Below are positions 35,447 through 44,521 of a stretch of DNA of 64,000 nucleotides, in pieces; positions within the stretch are counted from its first letter, which is position 1; each line of letters starts with the position of its first letter. This DNA is from Bog-756 sp963776225 (lineage in GTDB: Bacteria; Actinomycetota; Acidimicrobiia; Acidimicrobiales; RAAP-2), in the NCBI GenBank assembly GCA_963776225.1, contig CAVZLL010000004.1, positions 620,001-684,000 of the forward strand, given 5' to 3'. The translations under genes were made by a program, and so were the position numbers. Under the pieces are notes generated by a model. That model was not told the DNA's origin, searched no databases, and worked only from the letters and a program-made list of their open reading frames with translations.

Positions 35447-36682
35447 GTGTTCGAGTGGTCCGAGGAGCACCGGATGGTGCGCGACGCCGTCCGCCGGTTC
35501 ATCGACGCGGAGGTGGTCCCCAACATCGACGCCCTCGAGCACGGCGAGATGCCCCCCTACGACATCATCCGCACGCTGTACGCGACCTTCGGGATGGACC
35601 AGATCGCCCGCGACCGGTTCAAGGCCCAGCTCGAGCGCAAGGCGGCGGGACGGACCGAGACGTCGTCGGAACGGGCAGCCCGTGCCGGTGACGGCGGTGC
35701 GGCCGCGATGACCCTGATCCCGATCATCGAGCTCTGCCACCACTGCCCGGGGATCGTGACCGCCATGGGGGTCAGCGTCGGGCTTGCGGCGGGCACCATC
35801 ATGAAGCAGGGGACCCCCCGGCAGATGGAGCGGTGGGGACTCGACCTGCTCACCGCCGGGAAGGTCGGCTCCTGGGCGATCACCGAGCCCGACTCGGGCT
35901 CCGACGCCCTCGGGGGCATGACGACCTCGGCGCGCCGGGACGGCGACGAGTACGTCCTCAACGGCAACAAGACCTACATCACCAACGGCCCCTTCGCCGA
36001 CACCATCGTGCTCTACGCCAAGCTCGACGACGGCTCGGACACCCCGGTGCGCGAACGCAAGGTGCTCACGTTCATCCTGGAGAAGGGCACGCCCGGCCTC
36101 GAGCAGTCCAAGCCGTTCTCCAAGATGGGCCTCCACTCCTCGCCCACCGGCGAGCTCTTCCTCACCGATGTCCGGGTCGGGCGCGACCATCTGCTCGGCG
36201 AGACCGAGGACGAGCGAGCCGGCTCGGGTCGCGAGTCGGCCAAGGGCAATTTCGTGACAGAGCGGGCCGGGATGGCCGCGATGGCCCTCGGGGTCATCGA
36301 GGAGTGCCTCTCCCTGTCCGTCGAGTACGCGAGGAACCGGATCCTCTGGGGCCGACCGATCGGCGACCGCCAGCTCATCCAGCTCAAGCTCGCCAAGATG
36401 GAGGTGGCCCGGCTGAATGTGGAGAACCTGGTCTTCCGGCACATCGAGACCTCGGCTGCCGGCAGGAGCCTGACCCTGGCCGAGGCGTCCGCCATGAAGC
36501 TCTATTCCGCACAGGCCGCCTCCGAGGTGGCCATGGAGGCGGTGCAGCTCATGGGCGGCAACGGCTACATGGCGGAATACCGGGTGGAGCAGCTGGCCCG
36601 TGACGCAAAGGTCTTCCAGATCTACGCCGGCACCGACGAGATCCAGGTCACCCACATCGCGAGGGCACTGCTCCAGGGCTGA
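35447..36682 (+). CDS. Acyl-CoA dehydrogenase
   Basis: 411 residues from a GTG at 35447 with GGGAGG five bases upstream. FAD-enzyme motifs are SWAITEPDSGSDALGG, NGNKTYITNGPFAD, LHSSPTGELFLTDVRVG and QLMGGNGYMAEYRVEQLARDAK, ending YAGTDEIQVTHIARAL. Oxidises an acyl-CoA to the enoyl-CoA in fatty- or amino-acid breakdown. An unusual insert of ~25 residues (KAAGRTETSSERAARAGDGG) lies near residue 65. Not obviously linked to the preceding trio. Confidence 0.93.
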   Translation: MFEWSEEHRMVRDAVRRFIDAEVVPNIDALEHGEMPPYDIIRTLYATFGMDQIARDRFKAQLERKAAGRTETSSERAARAGDGGAAAMTLIPIIELCHHCPGIVTAMGVSVGLAAGTIMKQGTPRQMERWGLDLLTAGKVGSWAITEPDSGSDALGGMTTSARRDGDEYVLNGNKTYITNGPFADTIVLYAKLDDGSDTPVRERKVLTFILEKGTPGLEQSKPFSKMGLHSSPTGELFLTDVRVGRDHLLGETEDERAGSGRESAKGNFVTERAGMAAMALGVIEECLSLSVEYARNRILWGRPIGDRQLIQLKLAKMEVARLNVENLVFRHIETSAAGRSLTLAEASAMKLYSAQAASEVAMEAVQLMGGNGYMAEYRVEQLARDAKVFQIYAGTDEIQVTHIARALLQG

Positions 36683-36745
36683 GCACCCCGGGCCGGGCGC
36701 GCCGATTGCGGGCGCCGTCCGACACCGGCCGGACCGTCCCGGCGT

Positions 36746-37777
36746 TCAGTCCGGGGGCTCGGCGCGAACCGATGCGGCGACCGCCTCGACGAGGCCGGCC
36801 GCCGCCAGGTCGTGGGCGACCGTGATCGCGTTGACCATGGCAACCGACGACGACGAGCCGTGGCTGATCACGCAGACCCCGTCGACCCCGAGCAACATCG
36901 CTCCGCCGGTGTTCTCCGGGTCGAGCGAGGCGGCCACCGGGAGGAGGTGCGGGAGCAGGGCATCGGCGGCGGGGCGGACCTCGGGCCGGGCCAGGATGCC
37001 GGTGAGCGTGTCCATGAGGAAGCGCAGACTCCCCTCCAGCGTCTTCAGCGCCACGTTCCCGGTGAACCCGTCGGTCAGGATGACGTCCGCCCGGTCCTCG
37101 AAGAAGTCGCGGCCCTCGACGTTGCCCACGAAGCCGAATCCGGAGCTGCGACTCCCGGCCAGCAGGCGGTGGGTCTCCTTGACCAGCGGCGTGCCCTTCG
37201 CCGATTCCTCCCCGATGGAGAGCAGCCCGACCCTGGGCCGGTCGACCCCGTAGCGCTTGGCGACGAACGCGGCGCCCATCTGGGCGAACTGCACCAGCAT
37301 CTGTGGGGTGCACTCCGCGTTGGCCCCCGCGTCCAGCAGCACCGTGGGCCATGCCTTCTTGAGGTCGGGGATCGGGGTGGCGATCGCCGGCCGGATCACC
37401 CCGGGCAGCCGGCCCATCCGGAGCAGCGCGGACGCCATGGTGGCACCGGTGTTGCCCGCGGAGACCATGGCCGACGCGGCACCGTCCCGGACCGCCTCGG
37501 CAGCCCGCACCAGCGAGGAGTCCTTCTTCCGGCGCACTCCCTGGGCCGGGTCGTCGTCCATGCCGATGACCTCGCTCGCCTCGAGGACCGGCAGGTCACC
37601 GGTGTCCCCCATCCCACCGGGCAGCCCGACCAGCAGGACCCCGATCGCGCCCGCCTCGGCCACCCGGCGCGCCCCGGCGACGATCTCCCCGGGAGCCCGG
37701 TCCCCGCCCATCGCATCGACCGCAACCGGGAGTGCGGCCAGCTCCGTTCCCGTCGGTCGGGCGCCACCCCGCGCCAC
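36746..37777 (-). CDS. plsX: Phosphate acyltransferase PlsX
   Basis: 343 residues. Starts at a GTG at 37777 that shares one base with the rpmF TAG stop. Motifs are VAVDAMGGDRAPGEIVAGA, MVSAGNTGATMASAL, LLDAGANAECTPQML, FVGNVEGRDFF and DVILTDGFTGNVALK. Converts acyl-ACP to acyl-phosphate for phosphatidic-acid synthesis. The rpmF-plsX pairing is standard. Confidence 0.96.
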   Translation of the reverse strand: MARGGARPTGTELAALPVAVDAMGGDRAPGEIVAGARRVAEAGAIGVLLVGLPGGMGDTGDLPVLEASEVIGMDDDPAQGVRRKKDSSLVRAAEAVRDGAASAMVSAGNTGATMASALLRMGRLPGVIRPAIATPIPDLKKAWPTVLLDAGANAECTPQMLVQFAQMGAAFVAKRYGVDRPRVGLLSIGEESAKGTPLVKETHRLLAGSRSSGFGFVGNVEGRDFFEDRADVILTDGFTGNVALKTLEGSLRFLMDTLTGILARPEVRPAADALLPHLLPVAASLDPENTGGAMLLGVDGVCVISHGSSSSVAMVNAITVAHDLAAAGLVEAVAASVRAEPPD

Positions 37778-37956
37778 TAGTCGACGTCGATCGCCTGACG
37801 GCCCTTGTACCACCCGCAATTGGGGCACACCACGTGGGGGAGCTTGGCGTTCGTGCACTGGGGGCAGACCGAGCGCGCCGGGGCCTTCAGCACCCAGTTG
37901 GCGGCACGGCGGCTCCGGCTCTTCGACTTGGAGGTCTTCTTCTTCGGAACGGCCAT
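37777..37956 (-). CDS. rpmF: 50S ribosomal protein L32
   Basis: 59 residues, found by direct translation. Begins MAVPKKKTSKSKSRSRRA and contains the zinc-ribbon cysteines VCPQC and VCPNCGWYKGRQ. Four Cys means the zinc-binding (C+) form. Sits between yceD and plsX in the usual order, 17 bases from yceD. Confidence 0.97.
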   Translation of the reverse strand: MAVPKKKTSKSKSRSRRAANWVLKAPARSVCPQCTNAKLPHVVCPNCGWYKGRQAIDVD

Positions 37957-37973
37957 AAGCGGGACAGCTTAGG

Positions 37974-38573
37974 TCACCGCGGGGCGCCCGGGTCACGCAG
38001 CGCGTCGAGTGCCGACCAGCGGGGGTCGGCCGCGGGCGGACAGGCGCACGGCTCGGTGTTGCGGTTCGCCCCGCAGGTGGGACACAGCCCCAGGCACTCC
38101 TCTCGACAGAGGGGGGCAAGGGGCAGCTCGAGGATGATCGCGTCCCGGGCCAGGGGCTCGAGGTCGAGTTCGTCTCCGGCGAGCGGGTAGGCCTCCTCGT
38201 CCCGGTCGCTGCCGCCGGCGGTCGCGTAGCGCTCACGGACCCGGGCCTCGACGGTGCCGCCGACCGGTCCGCCGCACCGGCGGCACTCCCCCTCCCAGGG
38301 GGCGCTGACCGTGCCGGAGGCGGTGATCCCCCCCGGATAGGAAACCAGGGTGAGATCGGCCACCACCGCCGCGCCCTCGGGCACCACCACCGCGACCGCC
38401 CCGAGGTCCGCGATGGGTCCCTCGCGTCGCACGGGCGCGGCGGTTCCGGGTTGCCTGCGCAGGTCGGCCACCTGCACCAGGAACGGCCGGAGCACCCTCG
38501 GTCGGACCGGACCGGGACGCTGCCTCCCGGAGCCGGCCCGTCCGGGCGTCACCTGGTCCGGCGCGGACGTCAC
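37974..38573 (-). CDS. YceD/DUF177 family protein with extra cysteines
   Basis: 199 residues from a GTG at 38573 after TGAGG. YceD proteins are linked to 23S rRNA and are encoded beside rpmF. Recognised by position and by GTVSAPWEGECRRCGGPVGG, the YPLAGDELDLEPLARDAIIL segment and CREECLGLCPTCGANRN near the end. Two CxxC-type groups may bind zinc, common in actinobacterial members. The N-terminal ~30 residues are basic and variable. Confidence 0.88.
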   Translation of the reverse strand: MTSAPDQVTPGRAGSGRQRPGPVRPRVLRPFLVQVADLRRQPGTAAPVRREGPIADLGAVAVVVPEGAAVVADLTLVSYPGGITASGTVSAPWEGECRRCGGPVGGTVEARVRERYATAGGSDRDEEAYPLAGDELDLEPLARDAIILELPLAPLCREECLGLCPTCGANRNTEPCACPPAADPRWSALDALRDPGAPR

Positions 38574-38581
38574 CGCGATCC

Positions 38582-39190
38582 TCAGTCGAGGTCCTGGTCG
38601 AAGAAGCCCTCCGGTTCGTCGCCGCCCAACCGGTCGAGGCTCCCGGCCGGTGCCAGGGTGGTGTCCCCCTGGTCCCCGATCTCGACGTCCGGCAACGGGC
38701 TCACCTGCAGCTTCTGGCGGCCGGCCTGGACCGTCTTCATCGTGCGGTCGAGGACGATCTCGAAGCTGGCCAGCTTCTGGTCCGCGTAGTCCTCCGCCTC
38801 GTGGCGCAGGCGACGTGCCTCCTCGTTGGCGTCGTCCAGGATGCGCTGGGCCACGTGGTTGGCCTGTCGCACCACCTCGGTGCGCTGGACCAGCCGCTCC
38901 GCCTGGACCCGGACCTCCTCGAGAATGCCCTCCGCCTCCCGATTGCGCTCGGCGAGGAACTCGTCGCGCTCCTTGAGGAGCCACCTGGCCTGCCGCAGCT
39001 CGTCGGGCATCCGTTCGAGCGCTCCCTCCAGCAGCTCGGTGAGCTCGTCGCGCGGGATCAGCACCGATGCCGACAGCGGCATCGCCTTGGCCGTCTGCAC
39101 GAGCTCGAGCGCGCTGCGGAGGTACGCCTCGGCGTCGACCTGCTCGCTCGCCGCCCGCTGCTCGTCGAGATCGTCGAACAGGTCACTCAC
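38582..39190 (-). CDS. DivIVA-domain coiled-coil protein, SepIVA-like
   Basis: 202 residues, largely coiled coil: ERDEFLAERNREAEGILEEV through ILDDANEEARRLRHEAEDYA. Position upstream of yceD matches mycobacterial Rv2927c (SepIVA), a divisome/elongation factor, so a cell-division or envelope-growth role is likely but inferred. The N-terminus MSDLFDDLDEQRAASEQ and C-terminus EGFFDQDLD are acidic. Overlaps the coaD 3' end by eight bases. Confidence 0.85.
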   Translation of the reverse strand: MSDLFDDLDEQRAASEQVDAEAYLRSALELVQTAKAMPLSASVLIPRDELTELLEGALERMPDELRQARWLLKERDEFLAERNREAEGILEEVRVQAERLVQRTEVVRQANHVAQRILDDANEEARRLRHEAEDYADQKLASFEIVLDRTMKTVQAGRQKLQVSPLPDVEIGDQGDTTLAPAGSLDRLGGDEPEGFFDQDLD

Positions 39191-39665
39191 CCGCGAACTT
39201 CTCCTCGAGGCGCCGGGCGACCACCTTGGGCACGAAGGCGGTCACATCGCCGCCGAACCGGGCCACCTCACGCAGGAGACGCGAGGCGATGAACGAATGT
39301 GCCGAGCTGGTCGGGATGAAGAGGGTCTCGACTCCCGAGAGCTGCTTGTTCATCTGGGCCATCTGCAGCTCGTTCTCGAAGTCGGAGACCGCACGCAGCC
39401 CCTTCACGATGGCGCTGGCCCCGACGTCCTGGGCCACGTTGACCACCAGGGTCGCCACCGACACGATGCGCACGTTGACCAGGTGCACGAGGGACTCCTC
39501 GAGCATGGCCTGGCGCTCGTCGAGCGCGAAGAGCGCCTCGCTCTTCTGGGGGTTCCGGAGCGCCGCGACCACCACCTCGTCGAAGAGGCGGGAGGCCCGC
39601 TCGATCACCTCGAGATGCCCGTTGTGGACGGGATCGAAGGAGCCCGGGATGAGCGCAATCCTCAC
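39183..39665 (-). CDS. coaD: Pantetheine-phosphate adenylyltransferase
   Basis: 160 residues from a GTG at 39665 overlapping the rsmD stop as GTGA. ALIPGSFDPVHNGHLEVIER carries the HxGH nucleotide site; KGLRAVSDFENELQMAQMN and FIPTSSAHSFIASRLLREVA are family motifs (SSxxxR loop). Makes dephospho-CoA from 4'-phosphopantetheine and ATP. Confidence 0.97.
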   Translation of the reverse strand: MRIALIPGSFDPVHNGHLEVIERASRLFDEVVVAALRNPQKSEALFALDERQAMLEESLVHLVNVRIVSVATLVVNVAQDVGASAIVKGLRAVSDFENELQMAQMNKQLSGVETLFIPTSSAHSFIASRLLREVARFGGDVTAFVPKVVARRLEEKFAGE

Positions 39666-40219
39666 GATGCACCTTTCTGGGTGACCCGTTCCGGACGGGC
39701 GACCGTGACGATCGTACCTCCATAGCGCTTGGATCTGAGTACCTCCCAGCCCTCCGGAGGGTCGATCGGCACGCCGGATTCGAGCACCGCGAGATCGGCC
39801 GGGATGCGGGCGACCAGCGTGTCCCAGCCGCCGTAGTCGTACGGCGGGTCGCACAGCACGAGATCGAAGCGTGATGCGGTGGTGGCCACCCAGGCGTCCA
39901 CGTCCGCCCGGATCACGGTGGCGTCCCCGCCCGCCCCGGTGCCGGTGAGACCGACCGAGGACAGGTTGTCGCGCACCGTGGCGACGGCGGTCGGATCACG
40001 CTCGACGAAGGTCACCGACGCCGCGCCCCGCGAGAGCGCCTCGATGCCCAGGGCGCCGGTGCCCGCGAAGAGGTCGGCGACGAGCAGGCCACCGACACCG
40101 CCGAGGCTGTAGAGCATGTCGAAGACGGCCTCGCGGACCCGGTCCGAGGTGGGCCGGAGCGTGCCCCCGGCGGGGGCGCGCAACCGCCGGCCACGGAGGT
40201 CGCCAGCGATCACGCGCAC
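39662..40219 (-). CDS. rsmD: 16S rRNA (guanine-966-N2)-methyltransferase
   Basis: 185 residues. RVIAGDLRGRRLRAPAGG opens the protein; VADLFAGTGALGIEALSRGA is the SAM motif and LVLCDPPYDYGG the catalytic DPPY. Methylates G966 of 16S rRNA. Paired with coaD by a GTGA overlap, the usual order. Confidence 0.96.
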   Translation of the reverse strand: MRVIAGDLRGRRLRAPAGGTLRPTSDRVREAVFDMLYSLGGVGGLLVADLFAGTGALGIEALSRGAASVTFVERDPTAVATVRDNLSSVGLTGTGAGGDATVIRADVDAWVATTASRFDLVLCDPPYDYGGWDTLVARIPADLAVLESGVPIDPPEGWEVLRSKRYGGTIVTVARPERVTQKGAS

Positions 40220-40309
40220 CGGGCCAGCCTACCGGTGAGCCCTCCGGGCCCCGGGTCACCGGCGACGCCCCGGCGGCTGCGGTCGGTGCCGCGCGGAACG
40301 GCGCGGAGC

Positions 40310-42560
40310 TCAGCTCTTGAAGAGGAACTCGGCCTCCTCGTCGTCGAGGAAGAGGCGCAGCTCCTCTGCCAGCAGTGGGTGATCGGCGAGGTGCGGGTCG
40401 GCGCCCACCAGCTCCACCGCCAGCCCGCGGGCGTCGACCACCAGGTCCCGGTCGGACAGGAGCCGTGCCAGCCGGAGGTCGGAGCGGCCCTTCTGGCGCG
40501 CCCCGAGGATGGTCCCCTCCCCCCGGAGGTCGAGGTCCACGTCGGCGAGTGCGAACCCGTCCGTGCTCTGCTCGAGCGCGCCGAGACGGGCGGCCGCCTC
40601 GGGTGCCTCGCTCGACGAGAGCAGGTAGCACCAGGCCGGCTCGCCACTCCGGCCGACCCGCCCGCGCAGCTGATGCAGCTGGGCGATGCCGAACCGGTCG
40701 GCGTCCTCGACGACCATCACCGAGGCGTCGGGCACGTCGACCCCGACCTCGATGACGGTGGTCGCGACCAGCACGTCGAGCGCGCCGGAGCGGAAGTCCT
40801 CCATGGCCCGTTCGCGCTCCGCGGGACGCATCTGGCCGTGCAGCAGTCCGATCCGGAGGCCGGAGAGCTCGGCCCCGGCCAGGCGCTCGGCCTCCGCGGT
40901 CGCCGAGGCCGCCTCCACCCGGTCGGACCCCTCGACCAGCGGGCAGACCACGAAGGCCCGGTGGCCCGAGGACACCTCCGAACGCACCCGCGACCAGGCC
41001 GCCGCCGCCTGGCGCGTCGTGCGCGCCCACGAGGTCTGCACCGGCTGCCGCCCGGGGGGAAGCTCGTCGACGACCGTCATGTCCAGGTCCCCGAACACGA
41101 CCATCGCCGCGGTCCGCGGGATCGGGGTGGCAGTCATGACCAGCAGATCGGGGTCCCGCCCCTCCCCGTCGGCGCCCCGGCCCTTGTCCCTCGAGCGCGG
41201 CGCGCTGTTCGACGCCGAACCGGTGCTGCTCGTCGATGACCACCACCCCGAGGGAGCGGAACAGCACCTGATCGGTCAGGAGCGCGTGGGTGCCCACCAG
41301 GAGGTCGAGGGTGCCGTCGGCGAGGCCGCCCAGCACGGCGGCGCGGTCGGAGGCGCCCGCTCTGCTGGTGAGCAGGGCGATCCGCAGCGGCCGGGCCGCA
41401 GACGCCCCCGGAACCGGGACGTCGAGACCGGCCAGCAGACGAGCGATCTCGGAGGCGTGCTGCTCGGCGAGGACCTCGGTCGGCGCCATGAGGGCTCCCT
41501 GGTGGCCGCCTTCGACCGCCACCAGCAACGCGGCCAGCGCGACGACCGTCTTGCCCGATCCGACATCTCCCTGGAGCAGGCGGTGCATGGGAAGGGGACC
41601 CGCCAGGTCTTCGCGGAGCACGGCGACCGCGTGCGCCTGGGCGGCGGTCAACGCGAAGGGCAACCCCTCGACGAACCGGTCGAGCAGGGTGGGGCCACCG
41701 TCGGCCCGGACCACGACGTGGCGGATGCCGCGGGCGTCCTCCTGCAACCGGCGGCGGCGCAGCACCATGGCCAGCTGGAGCCGGAGCAGCTCGTCGAAGG
41801 CGAGGCGCCTGCGCGCCGGTTCGACCGCGTCCATGGTCGCCGGCCGGTGGATGCCGGCGAACGCAGCCGTCCGGTCGATGAGCCCGAGCGTGGCCCGCGC
41901 GTCGGACGGCACCGGGTCTGCGAACCGCCCGGCGCGGTCGAGGGCCTCGTGCACGAGCCGTCCGATGCGTGCAGAGGTCAGCGCGGCCTTCTCGGTCAGG
42001 GGATAGACGGGATAGATCCGACCGGCCGGCTGGCCGGAACCGCCGAGGTCCCCCTCCTCGCCGGCGGCCTGCAGGATCTCCACGGTCGGCCCGACCATCT
42101 GCAGGTCGCCGCGGTAGGAGCCCACCGGGCCGAAGAAGAGGGCCAGCGTCCCGACCGGCAGCTGGGTGGCCCGCCAGACCTGGTTGAAGAAGACCACCGA
42201 GAGGCGGCCGCCGGCGTCGGCGACCTCGAGGACGACCCGGGCGGGCGAACGGCCCCGGCCCCTCCCGCGGTGGACCGGGGGGCGCCCGACCCGCACCACC
42301 TCGGCGAGGACCGTCGCCCGCTCCCCCTCGGACAGGCGGTCGATGGTGACCATCCTCGTCCCGTCGATGTAGCGACGCGGGTAGTGGGTGAGCAGGTCGA
42401 GCACCGTGGTGATCCCGAGCTCGGCGAGGTCGCGGCCCGCCGCGGCCCCCACCCCGCGTAGCACCGAGACCGGAAGGTCGGCGAGCTGCCCGAGCCGGCG
42501 TCCGGGGAGGTCGTCCGGGGAGCCCGGGGTGGTCACTCGACGGAGATCCGGGCCGGTCAC
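40310..42560 (-). pseudogene. recG: ATP-dependent DNA helicase RecG, frameshifted once in this sequence
   Basis: About 750 codons in two frames. From the GTG at 42560 (GTGA overlap with the upstream gene) the first frame has the wedge domain (YPRRYIDGTRMVTIDRL), Walker A LLQGDVGSGKTVVALAAL and DEQHRFGVEQRAAL. It then breaks near 41191-41205. The second frame resumes with DLLVMTATPIPRTAAMVVFG and continues through motifs V-VI (VATTVIEVGVDVPDAS, LHQLRGRVGRSGEPAWCYLL) to the stop. Removing one base restores the whole protein, and no motif is lost, so a sequencing error is more likely than decay. RecG remodels stalled replication forks. Confidence 0.93.
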
Positions 42561-44221
42561 TCGATGGAGAAGAGGTACGGGTACAGGGGCTGGCCCCCGT
42601 GGTGCACCTCGGTCTCCACCGCCGGCCTCGCCTCCCGGAGCCACTCGGTGATGCGCCGGGTGTCCGCGGCCCCCGACCCCTCCCCCTCGATGATGGTGAC
42701 CAGGTCGTGCTCGCCGGTGACCAGCAGGTCGAGGAGCGCGCAGGCGGCTCCCGCCACCGAGTCCCCCACCACCTCGATGCCGTCCCGCGACAGTCCGAGC
42801 CAGTCCCCGGTCCGGACGGTGCCGGCCGTGGTCTCCGAATCGCGCACGGCCCGGGTGATCTCGCCGGGGACCACCGTCCGGGCGCTCGTCTCCATCGCGG
42901 TCGCGTTGGCCTCGCCGGTGGCCTCGGGGTCGTAGGCGAGCAGTGCGGCGAACCCCTCGGCGATGGTCTCGGTCGGCACCACCCAGACCTTCTTCTCGCT
43001 CAGTTCGTCGACCCGCTCGGCGACCGGTCGGATGTTGCCGTTGTTGGGCAGCACGATGACCTGCTCGGAGGCGGCAGCGTCGACCGCCTCGACCAACTCG
43101 GCGACGGAGGGGTTCATCGACTGGCCGCCCGCGATGAGGCGCTGCACGCCGAGCGAGCGGAAGATGCGGCCGATGCCGTCGCCACTGGCGACCGCCACCA
43201 CGCCGGTCACCGGTGGTGGCCCGTGCGGGGTGTCCGACGGTCCCGTCCCCTGGGTGCCGGCGGCCTCGCGCACCCAGCGCTCCTCCTCCACCTCGTCCTG
43301 GAGGTCGGTCACCCGGATCGAGCGCGGCCGGCCCGCGTCGAGCGCGGCCTCGACGGCAGCGCCGATCTCGTCGGTGTGGATGTGGCAGTTCCACATGCCG
43401 GCGCCGCCGACAACGACGATCGAGTCCCCGAGACCGGCCCAGACCTCCTTGAAGGCGGGGATGGTCTCGTCCGCTGCCTCGAGCAGGTACATGACCTCGT
43501 ACCGCAGCCCGGCTCCGGCACCGTTGGCACCCCCCGGTGCGAGCTCGTCGCCGACCGGGATCGGGCCGGCCGGCGGGTCGGGGGGGACCGGCATCTCGCG
43601 CCCGTCGAGCACCGAGAGCAGGGCGTCGAAGAACAGCAGGAACCCGGTACCGCCCGCGTCGACCACGCCCGCCCGCTCGAGGACCGGCAGCAGTTGGGGC
43701 GTCCGTGCCAGGGCCTCGGCCGCCCCCTCCCGGGAGGCCTCGGCCACCGACACCAGCGACGCACCGGCGTCGGCAGCGGTCCGGGCACCCTCCGCGGCAC
43801 CACGGGCCACGGTCAGGATGGTGCCCTCGACCGGCCGCAGGACCGCCTCGCGGGCCAGCCGGTCGGCGTCCTCCAGGGCGCGGGCGAGCTCGGGGGCCCC
43901 GGCCGCGCCGGCGGGGACGTCGAGTCCGGCGACCAGGCCGCGGAGGAGCTGGGAGAGGATGACGCCCGAGTTGCCCCGCGCCCCCATCAGCGACCCGTGC
44001 GCGATGGCCTCGCAGGTGGCTCCGAGACCCCGGTCGGCGAGCGTCCCGAGCTCGCTGGTGGCCGACTCCACGGTGAGGGCCATGTTGGTGCCGGTGTCGC
44101 CGTCCGGCACCGGGAAGACGTTGAGGCGGTTGATGAGCTGCTGGTGGGAGCGCAGTCCGTCCCGGTAGGTGCACATGACGCGACGGAGCACAGCCGCATC
44201 CAGCGCGTCGGGGGCCACCAT
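42557..44221 (-). CDS. DhaL/DegV-type fatty-acid kinase subunit, FakA (YloV)-like
   Basis: 554 residues. The DhaL ATP-binding domain opens the protein: INRLNVFPVPDGDTGTNMAL supplies the metal-binding aspartates and GSLMGARGNSGVILSQLLRG the phosphate loop. The middle EAADETIPAFKEVW and WNCHIHTDEIGAAVEAAL and the C-terminal PNNGNIRPVAE and IIEGEGSG segments match FakA. In firmicutes FakA with FakB phosphorylates fatty acids; FakB is not seen here. The position next to recG and opposite rpmB is conserved in actinobacteria. Confidence 0.92.
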   Translation of the reverse strand: MVAPDALDAAVLRRVMCTYRDGLRSHQQLINRLNVFPVPDGDTGTNMALTVESATSELGTLADRGLGATCEAIAHGSLMGARGNSGVILSQLLRGLVAGLDVPAGAAGAPELARALEDADRLAREAVLRPVEGTILTVARGAAEGARTAADAGASLVSVAEASREGAAEALARTPQLLPVLERAGVVDAGGTGFLLFFDALLSVLDGREMPVPPDPPAGPIPVGDELAPGGANGAGAGLRYEVMYLLEAADETIPAFKEVWAGLGDSIVVVGGAGMWNCHIHTDEIGAAVEAALDAGRPRSIRVTDLQDEVEEERWVREAAGTQGTGPSDTPHGPPPVTGVVAVASGDGIGRIFRSLGVQRLIAGGQSMNPSVAELVEAVDAAASEQVIVLPNNGNIRPVAERVDELSEKKVWVVPTETIAEGFAALLAYDPEATGEANATAMETSARTVVPGEITRAVRDSETTAGTVRTGDWLGLSRDGIEVVGDSVAGAACALLDLLVTGEHDLVTIIEGEGSGAADTRRITEWLREARPAVETEVHHGGQPLYPYLFSIE

Positions 44222-44279
44222 GGGTGGGATGCTAACCTTTGCGACTTACCCGGAGGATCCTGAGAGGACGTCTGCAGTC

Positions 44280-44489
44280 ATGGCAGCGGTGTGCGAGCTC
44301 TGCGGCAAGAAGCCGTCGTTCGGAATGAACATCAGCCACTCCCACCGCCGGACCAAGCGGCGCTGGGATCCCAACATCCAGCGGGTCCGGGCTCTGGTGG
44401 ACGGTGCCCCGAGGCGCCTCCACGTGTGCACCTCCTGCATCCGCTCGGGCAAGGTGGTCAAGCCGCCGGTCCGGAACATCCCCGCCTGA
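44280..44489 (+). CDS. rpmB: 50S ribosomal protein L28
   Basis: 69 residues from ATG 44280 (AGAGGA upstream). MAAVCELCGKKPSFGMNISH, RTKRRWDPNIQRV and LHVCTSCIRSGKV show L28 with four zinc-binding cysteines. Divergent from the fakA-like gene over ~58 bases, the typical actinobacterial arrangement. A TAACCT in that gap (44233-44238) could be a -10 element. Confidence 0.97.
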   Translation: MAAVCELCGKKPSFGMNISHSHRRTKRRWDPNIQRVRALVDGAPRRLHVCTSCIRSGKVVKPPVRNIPA

Positions 44490-44500
44490 GCTCCGGTTGC

Positions 44501-44521
44501 GCGGCCTCCCTCCGGGGCCGC
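44501..44521. terminator. Candidate bidirectional GC hairpin between rpmB and thiL
   Basis: GCGGCC (44501-44506) and GGCCGC (44516-44521) pair as a 6-bp stem with a 9-base loop, placed exactly between the stop codons of the two convergent genes. No T-run follows on either side. Confidence 0.4.

Noticed and set aside
36717..36734. Hairpin GTCCG/CGGAC between the acyl-CoA dehydrogenase gene and plsX
   Set aside because: Five-bp stem without T-run in GC-rich DNA; too weak to call as a terminator.
41185..41210. Programmed ribosomal frameshift in recG
   Set aside because: No slippery sequence or stimulating structure seen, and recG is not known to use frameshifting.
39996..44174. Minus-strand frame of ~1390 codons covering recG and its neighbours
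   Set aside because: Only its recG portion (about 41200-42560) has helicase motifs; the rest is Arg/Gly-rich out-of-frame reading through the fakA-like gene and rsmD.
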